64,000 nt of DNA from Planctomycetota bacterium (GCA_016195405.1 JACPZP010000117.1:29461-93460), one strand, 5' to 3'. Counted from the first letter of the stretch, positions 38,983-47,663 are shown. Notes: generated by a model from the sequence alone, not told the origin. Made by a program: numbers and translations.

Positions 38983-39145
38983 CCTGTGCCGCGCCCGCGT
39001 CACGTCGTACCGCGTGAAGAAAATGGGAAGTCCTAAGAATCCGCGCAAGGCGATGCAGTCATTTCCGTATCACGAGGTGTGACTCCCTAGATCGCGACGC
39101 CAGCCGCCGCGTGGCGGTTCGCATCATGCGCCAGGGATAAGAGAT

Positions 39146-39493
39146 TTGCCAAACATCAGCGACAAGTCGCGCCCTTTCATTGCGCGTGGAGCCGCCGCAA
39201 GGGGTGGTGATCCCGCTCCAGGTGGAACTGGGGGTAGGGGTGGCGACGGCGGAGATGGAAGTTTTCCTTATTGCAAGGACGAGAGTGAAAGGCGCCGATC
39301 AGGAAACGGTGACAAGGGCACCGACGGGAGCCGTGGAGCGGATGGGCATCCAGGTGCGGAAGAGAACATGTTTGCCGTTCCGATTACTTCAGAAGAATTC
39401 GAGGCGCGACTGAAGGGGGCCCAAGCTCCTAACGCAAAAATGAGCATCGGAAGAAGAAGTGACAATGCGGTGCCTGAGCTGGAAAACCCATGA
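39146..39493 (+). CDS. Small Gly-rich, collagen-like protein
   Basis: A TTG start at 39146 gives 115 residues. Residues 15-75 are rich in Gly, Asp and charged residues with collagen-like spacing (GGTGGRGGDGGDGS, GNGDKGTDGSRGADGHPGAE). The C-terminal part (NMFAVPITSEEFEARLKGA) looks folded. The gene ends 6 bp before the next start and is probably co-translated with it and with the patatin gene. I do not recognise a family, and the low-complexity content lowers confidence that it is translated. Confidence 0.45.
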   Translation: MPNISDKSRPFIARGAAARGGDPAPGGTGGRGGDGGDGSFPYCKDESERRRSGNGDKGTDGSRGADGHPGAEENMFAVPITSEEFEARLKGAQAPNAKMSIGRRSDNAVPELENP

Positions 39494-39499
39494 TTCTTG

Positions 39500-40381
39500 A
39501 TGACCGCACCCCTTGACAATTCCGCGCAGAACCCGAGGTTCCAAATGCCCGGCACCGCCAGTCATGAAGGGAATCAGCCAGGAATTTCATCCGACCCAGT
39601 CCTTGCGCCGCTGCGACGCGGCCCTGTTCAGGCTACGCTTACGTCGTCTACCGACTTGCTTGTGTCGGGCGACCGCTTTTCTATTATCGTGACCGTTCGC
39701 AATCCCTTCGAAATTCCAATTACCCTGAAGCAGGTTACAGCATTTCTGCCTACGGAATTCGTTAGCCTCGATACCACGAGCGTCGGCTTTGGCTCGGGTG
39801 TCGTTGACAAGTTAAGGGAGTTCATGACGTTAGCCGGATTTCCCCAAGAAGGAACTGAACAATTCTCCGCCAAAGCCGTCGCGCGCATTTCGTCGAGTGA
39901 TAACGCGGGAACCGACAAGGTCCTTCAGCCTGGTAACTCCACAACCTTTCTATTCACAGCGCGCACGCGTCGAAACCTGTGGTTTACTCCGTCCACTTAC
40001 AGGTTCAACATCGACATCCAGTACAGGGTTGGTGCAGGCGACTGGAACACCGACTCAATCCCGACAACAATCCAGGTTCGAGCCTCGCTGATCAGTGTCG
40101 GCACTGGGGCAGCGGTGGGCGCCATGGTTGGTTGGTTTGTTAGAAAGATTGCCCAGGGCGAAACGCTGGACTGGGGTTGGCCTGCTTTCGCTCGATTACT
40201 TATGAATTTGCTCGGACTTGCCGCCACCATGCTCCTCGCCGTGATGGGTGTTCTGTTTGTAGCTCGAAAAAAGGACACGCAGCCCTTCATTAGCGTCGAA
40301 GACGTCTGGGGGGGAATGGTAATAGGCTTCATGGTGGGCTACCAAGGATCATCGGTCATCGGAATTCCCAACCAGAACTGA
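39500..40381 (+). CDS. Membrane protein with N-terminal Ig-like beta domain, unknown function
   Basis: The 293-residue product starts at the ATG at 39500 (a TTG lies just before). Residues 40-190 are beta-rich with an Ig-like feel (ATLTSSTDLLVSGDRFSIIV, VRNPFEIPITLKQVTAFLP, QPGNSTTFLFTARTRRNLWF). Hydrophobic helices follow at about 198-215, 233-253 (MNLLGLAATMLLAVMGVLFV) and 268-285. Its GC content is visibly lower than in most of the window. It stands 43 bp before the patatin-like phospholipase gene. I infer the three genes 39146-42428 form a unit. No known family is recognised. Confidence 0.6.
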   Translation: MTAPLDNSAQNPRFQMPGTASHEGNQPGISSDPVLAPLRRGPVQATLTSSTDLLVSGDRFSIIVTVRNPFEIPITLKQVTAFLPTEFVSLDTTSVGFGSGVVDKLREFMTLAGFPQEGTEQFSAKAVARISSSDNAGTDKVLQPGNSTTFLFTARTRRNLWFTPSTYRFNIDIQYRVGAGDWNTDSIPTTIQVRASLISVGTGAAVGAMVGWFVRKIAQGETLDWGWPAFARLLMNLLGLAATMLLAVMGVLFVARKKDTQPFISVEDVWGGMVIGFMVGYQGSSVIGIPNQN

Positions 40382-40424
40382 CAAGACGCGCCGCGCTCCT
40401 CAGCTTCCTCATGGACACACTCCA

Positions 40425-42428
40425 ATGGTTGCTAACGAAAAAACAATCGGGCTCGCTTTATCCGGTGGAGGCTTTCGTGCCACCCTATTCCATCTAGGCG
40501 TCATTCGATTCCTCCATGAAGCCAAGCTCCTCAAGAACGTACGCGTAATCAACTCTGTCTCAGGCGGAAGCGTTCTGGGAGCACACTTGGTCCTCAATTG
40601 GCATCGCTATCTTGACCCCGACCAATTCGAAGCGGCTGCCCAGGAGATAATCCGTCTCACGAAAAGCGACGTAAGAGGCAAGATCCTTAGGCGTGGCTTC
40701 GTCTTTTCTATACCCTACTTTGTTTGGAAGCTGCTGACCTTTGGATATGGTCCTTGGCCACGCTTGTTGACTCGCCTAGGGAGATTCGAGCGGTTCCTTT
40801 CTCGCTTGTTCCGGCACTCCACGCTAAGCGATCTCAAAGTAACTCGCCAGAACGCCGAGCCCCCGCTGCTCAACATCCTTGCAACAAGTTTCGCCACAGG
40901 TTCCTTCTGCTCGTTTTCTGCAAACGGTATTTGTTACATTGAGACTTCAAAGGCGAAAGATTCGATTCAGCCTGACCCCGCGGATCGGGCTGCTCCGACC
41001 AATGAGGTCCTTAAGACACAGAAGACTTATCAGCTTCCAATAGGTACCATACCGATCGGCTTTGCAGTTGCAGCTTCAGCGGCCTTCCCCGCACTTTTTC
41101 CTCCGGCCACAATTAACAATCGATTCCTGAACGCCCCCCAGAAACTGTTTCCTTTTGACGATTACCTGACCGACGGCGGCGTGTACGACAATCTGGGTTT
41201 GGATGGATTGAGAGAAGAGGAAGTGCTCAAGAAGGACGTATCCGCGATCGTAATTGTGAGTGACGCTGTTGGCATTTTTGACTGGGCTGTTTATGAGAGT
41301 TTTACCTTTCTTCCCAGAAGGGCGCTCCGAACTATAGAGATTCTGATGAAGCGAGTCTCCGACAGCGTTTCATTGCAAGCTGCCCTCCATTGCAAGATAA
41401 GGACGGAAGTGGCTTCTAGCTTCATTGATCCAAGCATTCAGCGAAAGATCGCCCAGATTAGGACTGACTTCGATGTCTTCTCCGACGAGGAAATCTATCT
41501 GTTGATCGCACACGGGTATTTGGTTGCCCAAGAGGCTCTCAAGCAGAGGGCTGAATTTTCCGAGTTGAAAACTCTTCCTGGCGCCGTCGGGAACGCCGAT
41601 CCCTGGGGTCCGTCGAACATTTCCAGACAGCAGAGGCTCAAGTATGCAAGTAAACGCAGTTCTCTCGTAAGAAGCCATAGGACCAAATGGCGGCTTTGGA
41701 GTTCCAAGGATTGGGGATTTTGGTTTAGCGCGCTTATTTTGGGCGTGTTTCTTGCGTCTGGCGTCACCTTTCTAAGAGGGTACTATGAGCTTGAATGGAA
41801 AAAACAGCAGCTACTAAGAAAGCTCGATGAGTATGAGGAAAAAGGACCAAAGTATCATGAGGCATGCAAGGTCTCGGCGCAGATCCTCGGCTCCGACACT
41901 CCAGAAAAACACCTCAGTGAACTGCTTAGAATGGTATACAGTGATTCCGCATTTTCAGAAGGGACTCGCAAGATTGTAGGAATAATGGCTCTGGGATATA
42001 GCGGTGGGAAGGGCAAAGTCCCTTCCGAAGACGATAGGCGACGCCTTGCAATAATCTTTGCGCGTTCCTGCAGAAGAGACTTGGATGATATTGTCGCTCT
42101 CGACCTGATTAGGGTGAAGAGCATTGGAATTCGAAAAGACATGTACGATCGGACCACGCGTGTTGTGGGGGAGATAATCGAGGAAAAGCACTATCACGCG
42201 GCGACTAAGAGGATTACCGCATTTTGGAATTTGTACTTTGCCGAGTTGCCGCTCATAGAAAGTTCAGAGTTGGAGGCCGCTCAGGTGCAATTCGGAGACG
42301 CGCTAAACAAATGGAGCGCGAAAGCCCTAGAACGACCACGAGAGGTGGAGAGTAGCGGCAGACGGTTGATTGCGTTATTTGAAGAGGAGCAAAAAAAACT
42401 CAAGGACAAGGAAAGTCAGGTTCGTTAA
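40425..42428 (+). CDS. Patatin-like phospholipase with C-terminal membrane anchor and helical region
   Basis: The 667-residue protein has an N-terminal patatin domain (residues 5-370). The oxyanion loop is LALSGGGFRAT (residues 11-20), the nucleophile is Ser46 in NSVSGGSVLGA, and the catalytic Asp is in TDGGVYDNLGLDG near residue 250. A transmembrane helix follows at about 431-450 (FWFSALILGVFLASGVTFLR), then a helical C-terminal region of about 215 residues with no recognised domain. Patatin enzymes release fatty acids from phospholipids. Codon use and GC are lower than in neighbours. No cyclic-nucleotide synthase is next to it, so it is not evidently a CBASS effector. Confidence 0.85.
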   Translation: MVANEKTIGLALSGGGFRATLFHLGVIRFLHEAKLLKNVRVINSVSGGSVLGAHLVLNWHRYLDPDQFEAAAQEIIRLTKSDVRGKILRRGFVFSIPYFVWKLLTFGYGPWPRLLTRLGRFERFLSRLFRHSTLSDLKVTRQNAEPPLLNILATSFATGSFCSFSANGICYIETSKAKDSIQPDPADRAAPTNEVLKTQKTYQLPIGTIPIGFAVAASAAFPALFPPATINNRFLNAPQKLFPFDDYLTDGGVYDNLGLDGLREEEVLKKDVSAIVIVSDAVGIFDWAVYESFTFLPRRALRTIEILMKRVSDSVSLQAALHCKIRTEVASSFIDPSIQRKIAQIRTDFDVFSDEEIYLLIAHGYLVAQEALKQRAEFSELKTLPGAVGNADPWGPSNISRQQRLKYASKRSSLVRSHRTKWRLWSSKDWGFWFSALILGVFLASGVTFLRGYYELEWKKQQLLRKLDEYEEKGPKYHEACKVSAQILGSDTPEKHLSELLRMVYSDSAFSEGTRKIVGIMALGYSGGKGKVPSEDDRRRLAIIFARSCRRDLDDIVALDLIRVKSIGIRKDMYDRTTRVVGEIIEEKHYHAATKRITAFWNLYFAELPLIESSELEAAQVQFGDALNKWSAKALERPREVESSGRRLIALFEEEQKKLKDKESQVR

Positions 42429-42660
42429 AGCGTTCCGTTGCGATTGGAATCCCTGAGTGCCCTGAATCAGCCCGCACGCTCACGCCGTTGTTTTCGTCTC
42501 TAAATCCCCTCGGGAAATGACTTAAGATCTCAGTCTTTTTCATGGTGGTCGAACATTCAACAGGGGGTCAGCCTCCTTTCTCAACTGGCTGCTAGCGCTT
42601 GCGCAGTCGAGACCGGCCCTGCACGCAGCGCAATTGTCGTTTGGATCGGCAGTCCCCCTC

Positions 42661-42870
42661 TCAATTCCGCTCCACCGCCAGCCGCTCTCGAACTTCCGGT
42701 TCGCAGTTACAGTAGGCGCCTTTGTAGATCGCGCACCAGTCGTCGTGCAGGATGTCCACTTCACCTATGGTCCCCGGCGCCAGCGGATATTTTTCCCGGT
42801 GTGCCATCAGCTTCCTGAAGTAGTTGTGTTTCCTGGGATCGTAACGGAGGGGATCCATGCGCTCGCTCAT
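42661..42870 (-). CDS. Small protein with C-x-C region, unknown function
   Basis: The 69-residue product starts at the ATG at 42870 with AAGGAACC just upstream. It reads RYDPRKHNYFRKLMAHREKY and then VDILHDDWCAIYKGAYCNCE. The DWC...CNC cluster with three Cys looks conserved and could bind a metal. To my memory similar small proteins occur in other Gemmata-like genomes, but I cannot name the family. It stands alone, upstream of CTCTCCCCC repeats. Confidence 0.6.
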   Translation of the reverse strand: MSERMDPLRYDPRKHNYFRKLMAHREKYPLAPGTIGEVDILHDDWCAIYKGAYCNCEPEVRERLAVERN

Positions 42871-42943
42871 GATGGTTCCTTTCGAATTGGTGTGGAACTT
42901 AAAGAAGGCTCATTTGGGAAATGGTGGAGTCACGTCGCCGATC

Positions 42944-43090
42944 CCTCCTCTCCCCCGGCTGGAGAGCAAGGCGCGCGCTGGGCGAAGAATGGCCGGGGGA
43001 GAGGGGTTGGGGGGGGCCCTCACCCCGGCCCTCTCCCCCGCCGGTTAATTCGTTGCGAGGCATACCGATTGCCCAGGCGGGGGAGAGGGG
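42944..43090. repeat. Two CTCTCCCCC inverted-repeat elements in tandem
   Basis: The first spans about 42944-43006, from CCTCTCCCCCGGCTGG to GGCCGGGGGAGAGGGG. The second spans 43021-43090, from CCCTCTCCCCCGCCGG to GGCGGGGGAGAGGGGG. Spacers of 30-40 bp differ. A third copy is at 37206-37269. Confidence 0.7.
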
Positions 43091-43104
43091 GAAAGAGAAG
43101 CACT

Positions 43105-44184
43105 TCATTTCAGCGTCGCCTTCTCTTCAGCGGGTTTGCGGATTCCGAAGTTCGTTTCCTCGCTTTTTCTTGCGATCTCGTCGATTTGCCGCTCTAACTG
43201 CCACAGCGGGTCGCTGCGCCACTGCGCCTCCTTGGCCGGCAGCCAATAGCGGAATGGCTTACGCTTGCGGCCGGTGCCTTCGCGGCACACGCGGTTTTCC
43301 GCGGCGGCCCGCTCCAGCCAGCGCCAGAGGCTGACCGGCGACGGCTTGGGGAAGTCGGCCGGCCAATCCTCGAGAATCCGGCTTCGCGTGTATTTGTCGT
43401 CGGCGTCCTCCAACACCATCCGCAAGTAATCCCAGTTGGCCGTGAAGTCGTCCGGCAGGGACTCGTCCAGAACGCGGTAGTCGCGGCCATCGGGCTCAAG
43501 CTCCATCAGCACGCCGGCGGGCGTTTCCTCGAAGCGCGAATGACCCACGAGCCGGCGCCGCCGCTCACCGCCGGACCTGGGCCGCGCCATTTCCAAGGTA
43601 ATGTCCACGAAGGACGTCAAGGCGCCGGTGCCACGCGCGGCCTGACCTTCGATGGTGACGCCCTTTTTCGGATGGTGGACCAGGATCGACGCCAAGCCTT
43701 TCTCAGTCAGTCGGCGCAGAGGATCGAGGGCCTCGACCATTGGCGTGGCGCGGTTCTCGTCGCGCACTGGCAAAAGGCTGGTCAACGAATCGATGATCGC
43801 CAGGTTGAGGCCATGCTCCTGGTGGAGGCGCTCGAGCCGGCCAAGCATGTCCAGCCATTGCTCGAAGCTCGGCTTGCCGCCGTAGGGCCGGCAGAAAAAG
43901 CAGTTGTTGTCGCCGAAGCCGAGTTTTTGTTCGCGGCGGCCCCAGAGGGTGGCCGACTCTTCGGAGACGATGATCGTTCCGCCCGGCGCGACGGCCCGGC
44001 CTGCAAGGGTTCCGCCGGCGATGCGCCGCGCCAACAGCAGGCTCAAGAGCGTCGTCTTGCCCGACTTCCACTGGCTGGTTAAGAGCGTGATCTGGCCCGG
44101 CGCCGCGTAGCCCTCCCAGAGCCACGACACAGGTTTGGCCGCGGTCGCGAGCTGCGCCTTCCACAAACCTTGGGGTTCGTTCAT
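43105..44184 (-). CDS. RecA-like (AAA_25/RepA-type) ATPase
   Basis: The 359-residue product has a RecA-type core. Walker A is SQWKSGKTTLLSLLLARR near residues 37-54, and a sensor-like segment VSEESATLWGRR follows. Walker B is LNLAIIDSLTSLLPV near 125-139, then ILVHHPKKG, and a GQAARGTGALTSFVDITLEM block. These are typical of RepA-like helicases and replication-linked ATPases found in plasmids and integrated elements. The C-terminal third (SRILEDWPADFPKPSPVSLW) resembles a winged-helix DNA-binding segment. GAGGAATCTGCT precedes the ATG. No primase or other replication gene is adjacent. Confidence 0.75.
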   Translation of the reverse strand: MNEPQGLWKAQLATAAKPVSWLWEGYAAPGQITLLTSQWKSGKTTLLSLLLARRIAGGTLAGRAVAPGGTIIVSEESATLWGRREQKLGFGDNNCFFCRPYGGKPSFEQWLDMLGRLERLHQEHGLNLAIIDSLTSLLPVRDENRATPMVEALDPLRRLTEKGLASILVHHPKKGVTIEGQAARGTGALTSFVDITLEMARPRSGGERRRRLVGHSRFEETPAGVLMELEPDGRDYRVLDESLPDDFTANWDYLRMVLEDADDKYTRSRILEDWPADFPKPSPVSLWRWLERAAAENRVCREGTGRKRKPFRYWLPAKEAQWRSDPLWQLERQIDEIARKSEETNFGIRKPAEEKATLK

Positions 44185-44319
44185 AGCAGATTCCTCAAAG
44201 AGAAATGGGACATTTGAAGTGTGGCCCCCCTCACCCCAAAACTCTCAGTTCTTGAAAAATGCCAGAAATTTGCCGTTAGCGTGCAGTCCCTAAGAGCGGG
44301 GGGAGAGGAAGGGGAAGAA

Positions 44320-44486
44320 TTCGTTTCACAAGCGGCGATGCGTTTCACGACGCGGAGGACGTCGTGGAATGAAACGAGATTAGCGCAAGCAGGTCAGGGG
44401 GTTGTGCTGCAGAAGCGAGATGCGTTTCATATGTTTCACCGGCGGAAATATGTTTCACGACGTCGTGCGTGTGCGAGGTATGAAAC
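44320..44486. repeat. TTTCACGACGTCGT-type repeat block
   Basis: Several GCGTTTCAC and GTTTCACGACGTCGTG units recur here. The segment 44431-44486 aligns over about 50 bases, in inverted orientation, with 62239-62294 (shared blocks GGCGGAAATA, CGTCGTGCGTGTG). A third related unit with CGACGTCGTGAGAAT lies at 57475-57531. Confidence 0.6.
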
Positions 44487-44550
44487 CAATCCATGGCCTT
44501 TGTGTATCGTAACATGCCGACGAGCGGATTTGCTATGTCGGTTGCTCGAA

Positions 44551-44612
44551 GCGGTTTCAAAAGGGGGTCAGGACCTTTGATTCTTGAGGTCCTGACCCCG
44601 TTTTGAAACCGC
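44551..44612. repeat. Long palindrome with GGGGGTCAGGACCT arms
   Basis: The left arm 44551-44576 and the right arm 44587-44612 are near-perfect reverse complements over 26 bases (GCGGTTTCAAAAGGGGGTCA and onward) around a 10-base loop. It lies 17 bp beyond the stop of the LanC-like gene, so it may also end that transcript. Confidence 0.75.
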
Positions 44613-44628
44613 TCGGACTCCACCCACC

Positions 44629-45957
44629 CTACTCAAACGGACTATCCGGCAATCGAATCCGCGCCTTTTCGCCGCGCTCGAAGCCGTCCAGGTGCAACAG
44701 CCACATGCCGATTCCCGCCGCGCCTTGCATGTAGCCGGTTTGGGCGATCAGCAAATCGGGTTGCACACGGTGCTCCGCCTGAATCCATCTCGTGCCTTTT
44801 TCGTCGCGCGTAGCTCGCTTCACGAGGTCGTCGGTCATGCGTTTGGCGAAGGCGAGATATTCGCGGTCTTTGGTGACACGGTGCAGATCGAGGAACAACT
44901 CGGCGACGCCGGCTGAGCCGCAGCATTGGCTGACGTTGTTCCAGAAACCGGGGGTCCGCTTTTCCGGGATGCCGCTCTGGGCGATTGCACGGGCGGAGCG
45001 CTTGACCCATTCGAGCCACTCGCGATCTTCGGTCGCCTGGTAGAGACGATAGAAGAGCCGGGCGGTTCCCGTCGGACCGTGGCACCAGCCCAAGTAGAAG
45101 AGATCCTCGCCCTTGGGCTCATGATGAAACACCAGGCAGATATCGCCCTCGGTCTTGGCGGTCGCCTTCAGGTACTTCGCCCCGGCAAGCGCCGCTTCGA
45201 GAAACTCCTTCTTCTTGGTTTCGAGATACAGGCTGGCTAAGAAGTACGCGTTACCGGCGGTGCCGTGCGAGAAATTGGGCATTAGTTGCTTGACGCGCGG
45301 GCTCATTTCCCACTTGAGGCCGCCGCTCGCTGGCCGACCAAGTTCGATCAAGCGATAGCCCGCTTCCATAGCTAGGTCGCGAGCCGAGTCGTCCTTTAGC
45401 TCGCGCGCGGCATAAAGCAGATACAGCCCGACGCCCGCGGAGCCGCTGATGATGTCGGTCACCTCGTTCCACTCGACGCCTTTGCCCACTTTCTGGGCGC
45501 GCTGCCGGAGCAGTTGGAAAGTGCGTTTGGCGCCGTCTCGGTAGCGATCGTCGCCGGTGGCCTTGTAGGTTTCCTGCAACGTGAAACCGATCCCCGCCAG
45601 CCCGACGTAAAGGCCGGTCTGCTTTTCGTCCTCCAGGATCTTGAGCAAGTAGTCGGCCCCCGCCCGTGCGCCCTTGAGATAGGCTTCGTCTTTCGTGGCG
45701 CGATGAGCTTCCAAGAAAAACAGCACTACTCCGGAGGCGCCGCTGTAAAGCCCCGTTCCTATGGTTTTGGGATCACCCGGAACCGCGGGCCAAACCGTGC
45801 CGTTCTCCTTCTGAATCGCGGTAGATTGGATCCACTTGGCGGCATCGAGAGCGTTTTCTCGATACACTTTGCCCTGCGCCTGTATCGTTCCGGCGGCAAC
45901 GTGCAGCAGGAGAAATGTCCCAATTAGGCACTTTTGCCAGGCGGCGTTCGTATTCAT
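44629..45957 (-). CDS. Secreted LanC-like (lanthionine synthetase C-type) protein
   Basis: Start chosen at the ATG at 45957 (MNTNAAWQKC), preceded by AAGGAC. The 442-residue product has a signal peptide (LIGTFLLLHVAAGTIQAQ). It then shows the alpha/alpha toroid of LanC: repeats of GxxGV/I (GLYSGASGVVLFF, GLYVGLAGIGFTL, SGSAGVGLYLL, SHGTAGNAYFL, GWCHGPTG, SQCCGSAG, GYMQGAAGIG). The zinc-binding positions are Cys292 in WCHG and Cys345-Cys346 in QCCG; the second residue of the usual C-H pair is Cys, as in ProcM-type synthetases. LanC enzymes form thioether rings in lantipeptides in the cytoplasm. A secreted, single-gene homologue without a precursor peptide gene is unusual, and its substrate is unknown. 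Confidence 0.8.
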   Translation of the reverse strand: MNTNAAWQKCLIGTFLLLHVAAGTIQAQGKVYRENALDAAKWIQSTAIQKENGTVWPAVPGDPKTIGTGLYSGASGVVLFFLEAHRATKDEAYLKGARAGADYLLKILEDEKQTGLYVGLAGIGFTLQETYKATGDDRYRDGAKRTFQLLRQRAQKVGKGVEWNEVTDIISGSAGVGLYLLYAARELKDDSARDLAMEAGYRLIELGRPASGGLKWEMSPRVKQLMPNFSHGTAGNAYFLASLYLETKKKEFLEAALAGAKYLKATAKTEGDICLVFHHEPKGEDLFYLGWCHGPTGTARLFYRLYQATEDREWLEWVKRSARAIAQSGIPEKRTPGFWNNVSQCCGSAGVAELFLDLHRVTKDREYLAFAKRMTDDLVKRATRDEKGTRWIQAEHRVQPDLLIAQTGYMQGAAGIGMWLLHLDGFERGEKARIRLPDSPFE

Positions 45958-45998
45958 GTTGATGTCCTTAAGCTGGGGATGCACCATTGCGAACCTTA

Positions 45999-47483
45999 TT
46001 AGCGTAGCGCTAAAGCCAGCCGGCGAACGCTGTCGCGGATTTGGCGAACGTCGTAGCCCGCGTAACCCAGGAGCAGGCCGCCGCGTTTGGGTTTGTGGAT
46101 GCAGTAGCTCGAAAGCGCCGGCGCATCGATCCCGGCCTTCGCCGCCGCCGCCGATGCGTCTTTGTCCTCCCGCGATCCTTTGATCCAAGCCATCAGGTGT
46201 AGACCGGTCTCGCAGGGGCATGCTTCAAGCAGTCCGCCCAATTCTCGCCGCGCCGCCCGCAGCAGCGTCTCCTGGCGTTCGCTGTACAAAGTCCGCATCC
46301 GCCGGATGTGGCGCAGAAAATGTCCCTCGTTGAGGAAGTCGGCCACCACCGCCTGCGTCAACGTCGACGCCTGGCGATCGACAACGGCTCGCGCTGCCAC
46401 GAACGCACCCACCAAATCCGGCGGCACCACCAAATATCCAAGTCTCAGCGACGGAAACAGCGCCTTGCTGAAGGTGCCGAGGTAAAGCACTCGGCCGTCG
46501 TGGTCGAGTCCCTGTAAAGCGGCCAATGGCCGACCGGCGTAGCGGAACTCGCTGTCGTAGTCGTCCTCCACCACCCAGGCGTTGGCCCGGCTGGCCCAAT
46601 CGAGAAGAGCGAGCCGGCGGCACAGACTTAGCGTCACGCCGAGCGGATACTGGTGCGACGGCGTGACGTAGACCAGCCGAGCGTCCGGGCATCGCGCGCT
46701 GGCGGCGGCGACGTCAACCCCGCATTCATCCACCGGCGCCGCGACCAACCGCGCCCCGGCGCCCTGAAACGCCGCACGCACGCCGGGATAGCCTGGGTCC
46801 TCGACCCAAGCGGCGTCCCCAGGATCGAGAAGAATGCGAACGATCAGGTCGAGCCCTTGCTGCGATCCCGTGGTGATCAGCACCTGCTCCGGATCGCAGT
46901 GGACCGCCCGCGCCGGTCCCAGATGGGCCGCGATGGCCCGGCGCAAAGGAGCATAGCCGGCGGGATGGTCGTAGCTCAAGAGTTGGCTCAGCGGCCGGCG
47001 GTTGTGCCGGGCCACAAGGCGCATCCAGATGTCGAACGGAAAGTCGTCGAGACCCGGGATGCCGGGGCGAAACGGGCGCGGCGTGCCGGAACGCCAAGGC
47101 ACAGCCGAAGACGATCGCGCCAAGAGCTCGCCCCGTCGAGACAGGGCCCGGCGCTTCGCGGGGATCGGCCGGGCGCGTTCAGAGGTTGGGCGCACCTGGG
47201 TCATCTCTTCGGGCAGCGTACGATGCACGAAGGTCCCCGAACCGATCTTGCCTTCGAGATAACCTTCGGCGAGGAGTTGCTCATAGGCGTTGAGCACGGT
47301 GTTCCGCGACACGCTCAGCTCACGCGCCAAGCCGCGCGTAGCGGGGAGCCTCACTCCTGGCGCCAGGGTGCCGTCGAGGATGCCGCGCCGCAGCCCGTCA
47401 TAAAGCTGGTGAAACAGCGGCGCCCCCGCAGCCGGATCGAGCGGCACCGTCAAGAGAGCGCCCTTGCGAATTCGTATTGCCAT
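45999..47483 (-). CDS. MocR/PdxR-type GntR regulator with aminotransferase-like domain
   Basis: The 494-residue protein begins at MAIRIRKGAL (47483). It has an N-terminal GntR winged helix (residues 20-90, LYDGLRRGILDGTLAPGVRL, LSVSRNTVLNAYEQLLAEGY). A fold-type I aminotransferase domain follows, with VEDDYDSEFRY and the PLP-binding Lys340 in YLGTFSKALFPSLRLGY. Such proteins sense PLP or amino-type ligands and control vitamin B6 or amine metabolism. It is divergent from a PNPOx-like gene, 180 bp apart, and a REP-like element lies between them. Control of that gene and the PhzF gene is inferred from position. Confidence 0.88.
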   Translation of the reverse strand: MAIRIRKGALLTVPLDPAAGAPLFHQLYDGLRRGILDGTLAPGVRLPATRGLARELSVSRNTVLNAYEQLLAEGYLEGKIGSGTFVHRTLPEEMTQVRPTSERARPIPAKRRALSRRGELLARSSSAVPWRSGTPRPFRPGIPGLDDFPFDIWMRLVARHNRRPLSQLLSYDHPAGYAPLRRAIAAHLGPARAVHCDPEQVLITTGSQQGLDLIVRILLDPGDAAWVEDPGYPGVRAAFQGAGARLVAAPVDECGVDVAAASARCPDARLVYVTPSHQYPLGVTLSLCRRLALLDWASRANAWVVEDDYDSEFRYAGRPLAALQGLDHDGRVLYLGTFSKALFPSLRLGYLVVPPDLVGAFVAARAVVDRQASTLTQAVVADFLNEGHFLRHIRRMRTLYSERQETLLRAARRELGGLLEACPCETGLHLMAWIKGSREDKDASAAAAKAGIDAPALSSYCIHKPKRGGLLLGYAGYDVRQIRDSVRRLALALR

Positions 47484-47495
47484 CGTCGCACCCTC

Positions 47496-47550
47496 GTAGG
47501 ACGGATTTGCAATCCGTCCAGATTCCGGACGGATATCCAATCCGTCCTAC
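47496..47550. repeat. REP/BIME-like double-hairpin repeat (GTAG...CTAC)
   Basis: It starts GTAGGACGGATTTGCAATCC and ends GGATATCCAATCCGTCCTAC. Both halves are palindromic with ACGGATT/AATCCGT stems. It sits 13 bp upstream of the MocR start, in the divergent promoter region, so it could affect expression of one or both genes. Confidence 0.75.
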
Positions 47551-47663
47551 GAGATAAAGTGGCACCATCGGATAGTCGAAAAGTGGCACTTGTCGCGGGA
47601 CCACTCGCTGTTACTATTTACGCAGTTGAGTCCGGGAAAGCAACTGGGCATGGAGCCGGAGCT

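Larger units (their letters stand above)
44185..44628. other. Repeat-filled intergenic region
   Basis: No gene was found. The stretch holds TTTCAC/GTGAAA-type repeats with GACGTCGT palindromes (about 44320-44486) and the long perfect hairpin at 44551-44612, both described separately. Confidence 0.6.

Noticed and set aside
40425..42428. CBASS effector (CapV-like) interpretation of the patatin gene
   Set aside because: No CD-NTase, Cap2 or Cap3 gene is adjacent, and the C-terminal architecture differs from CapV.
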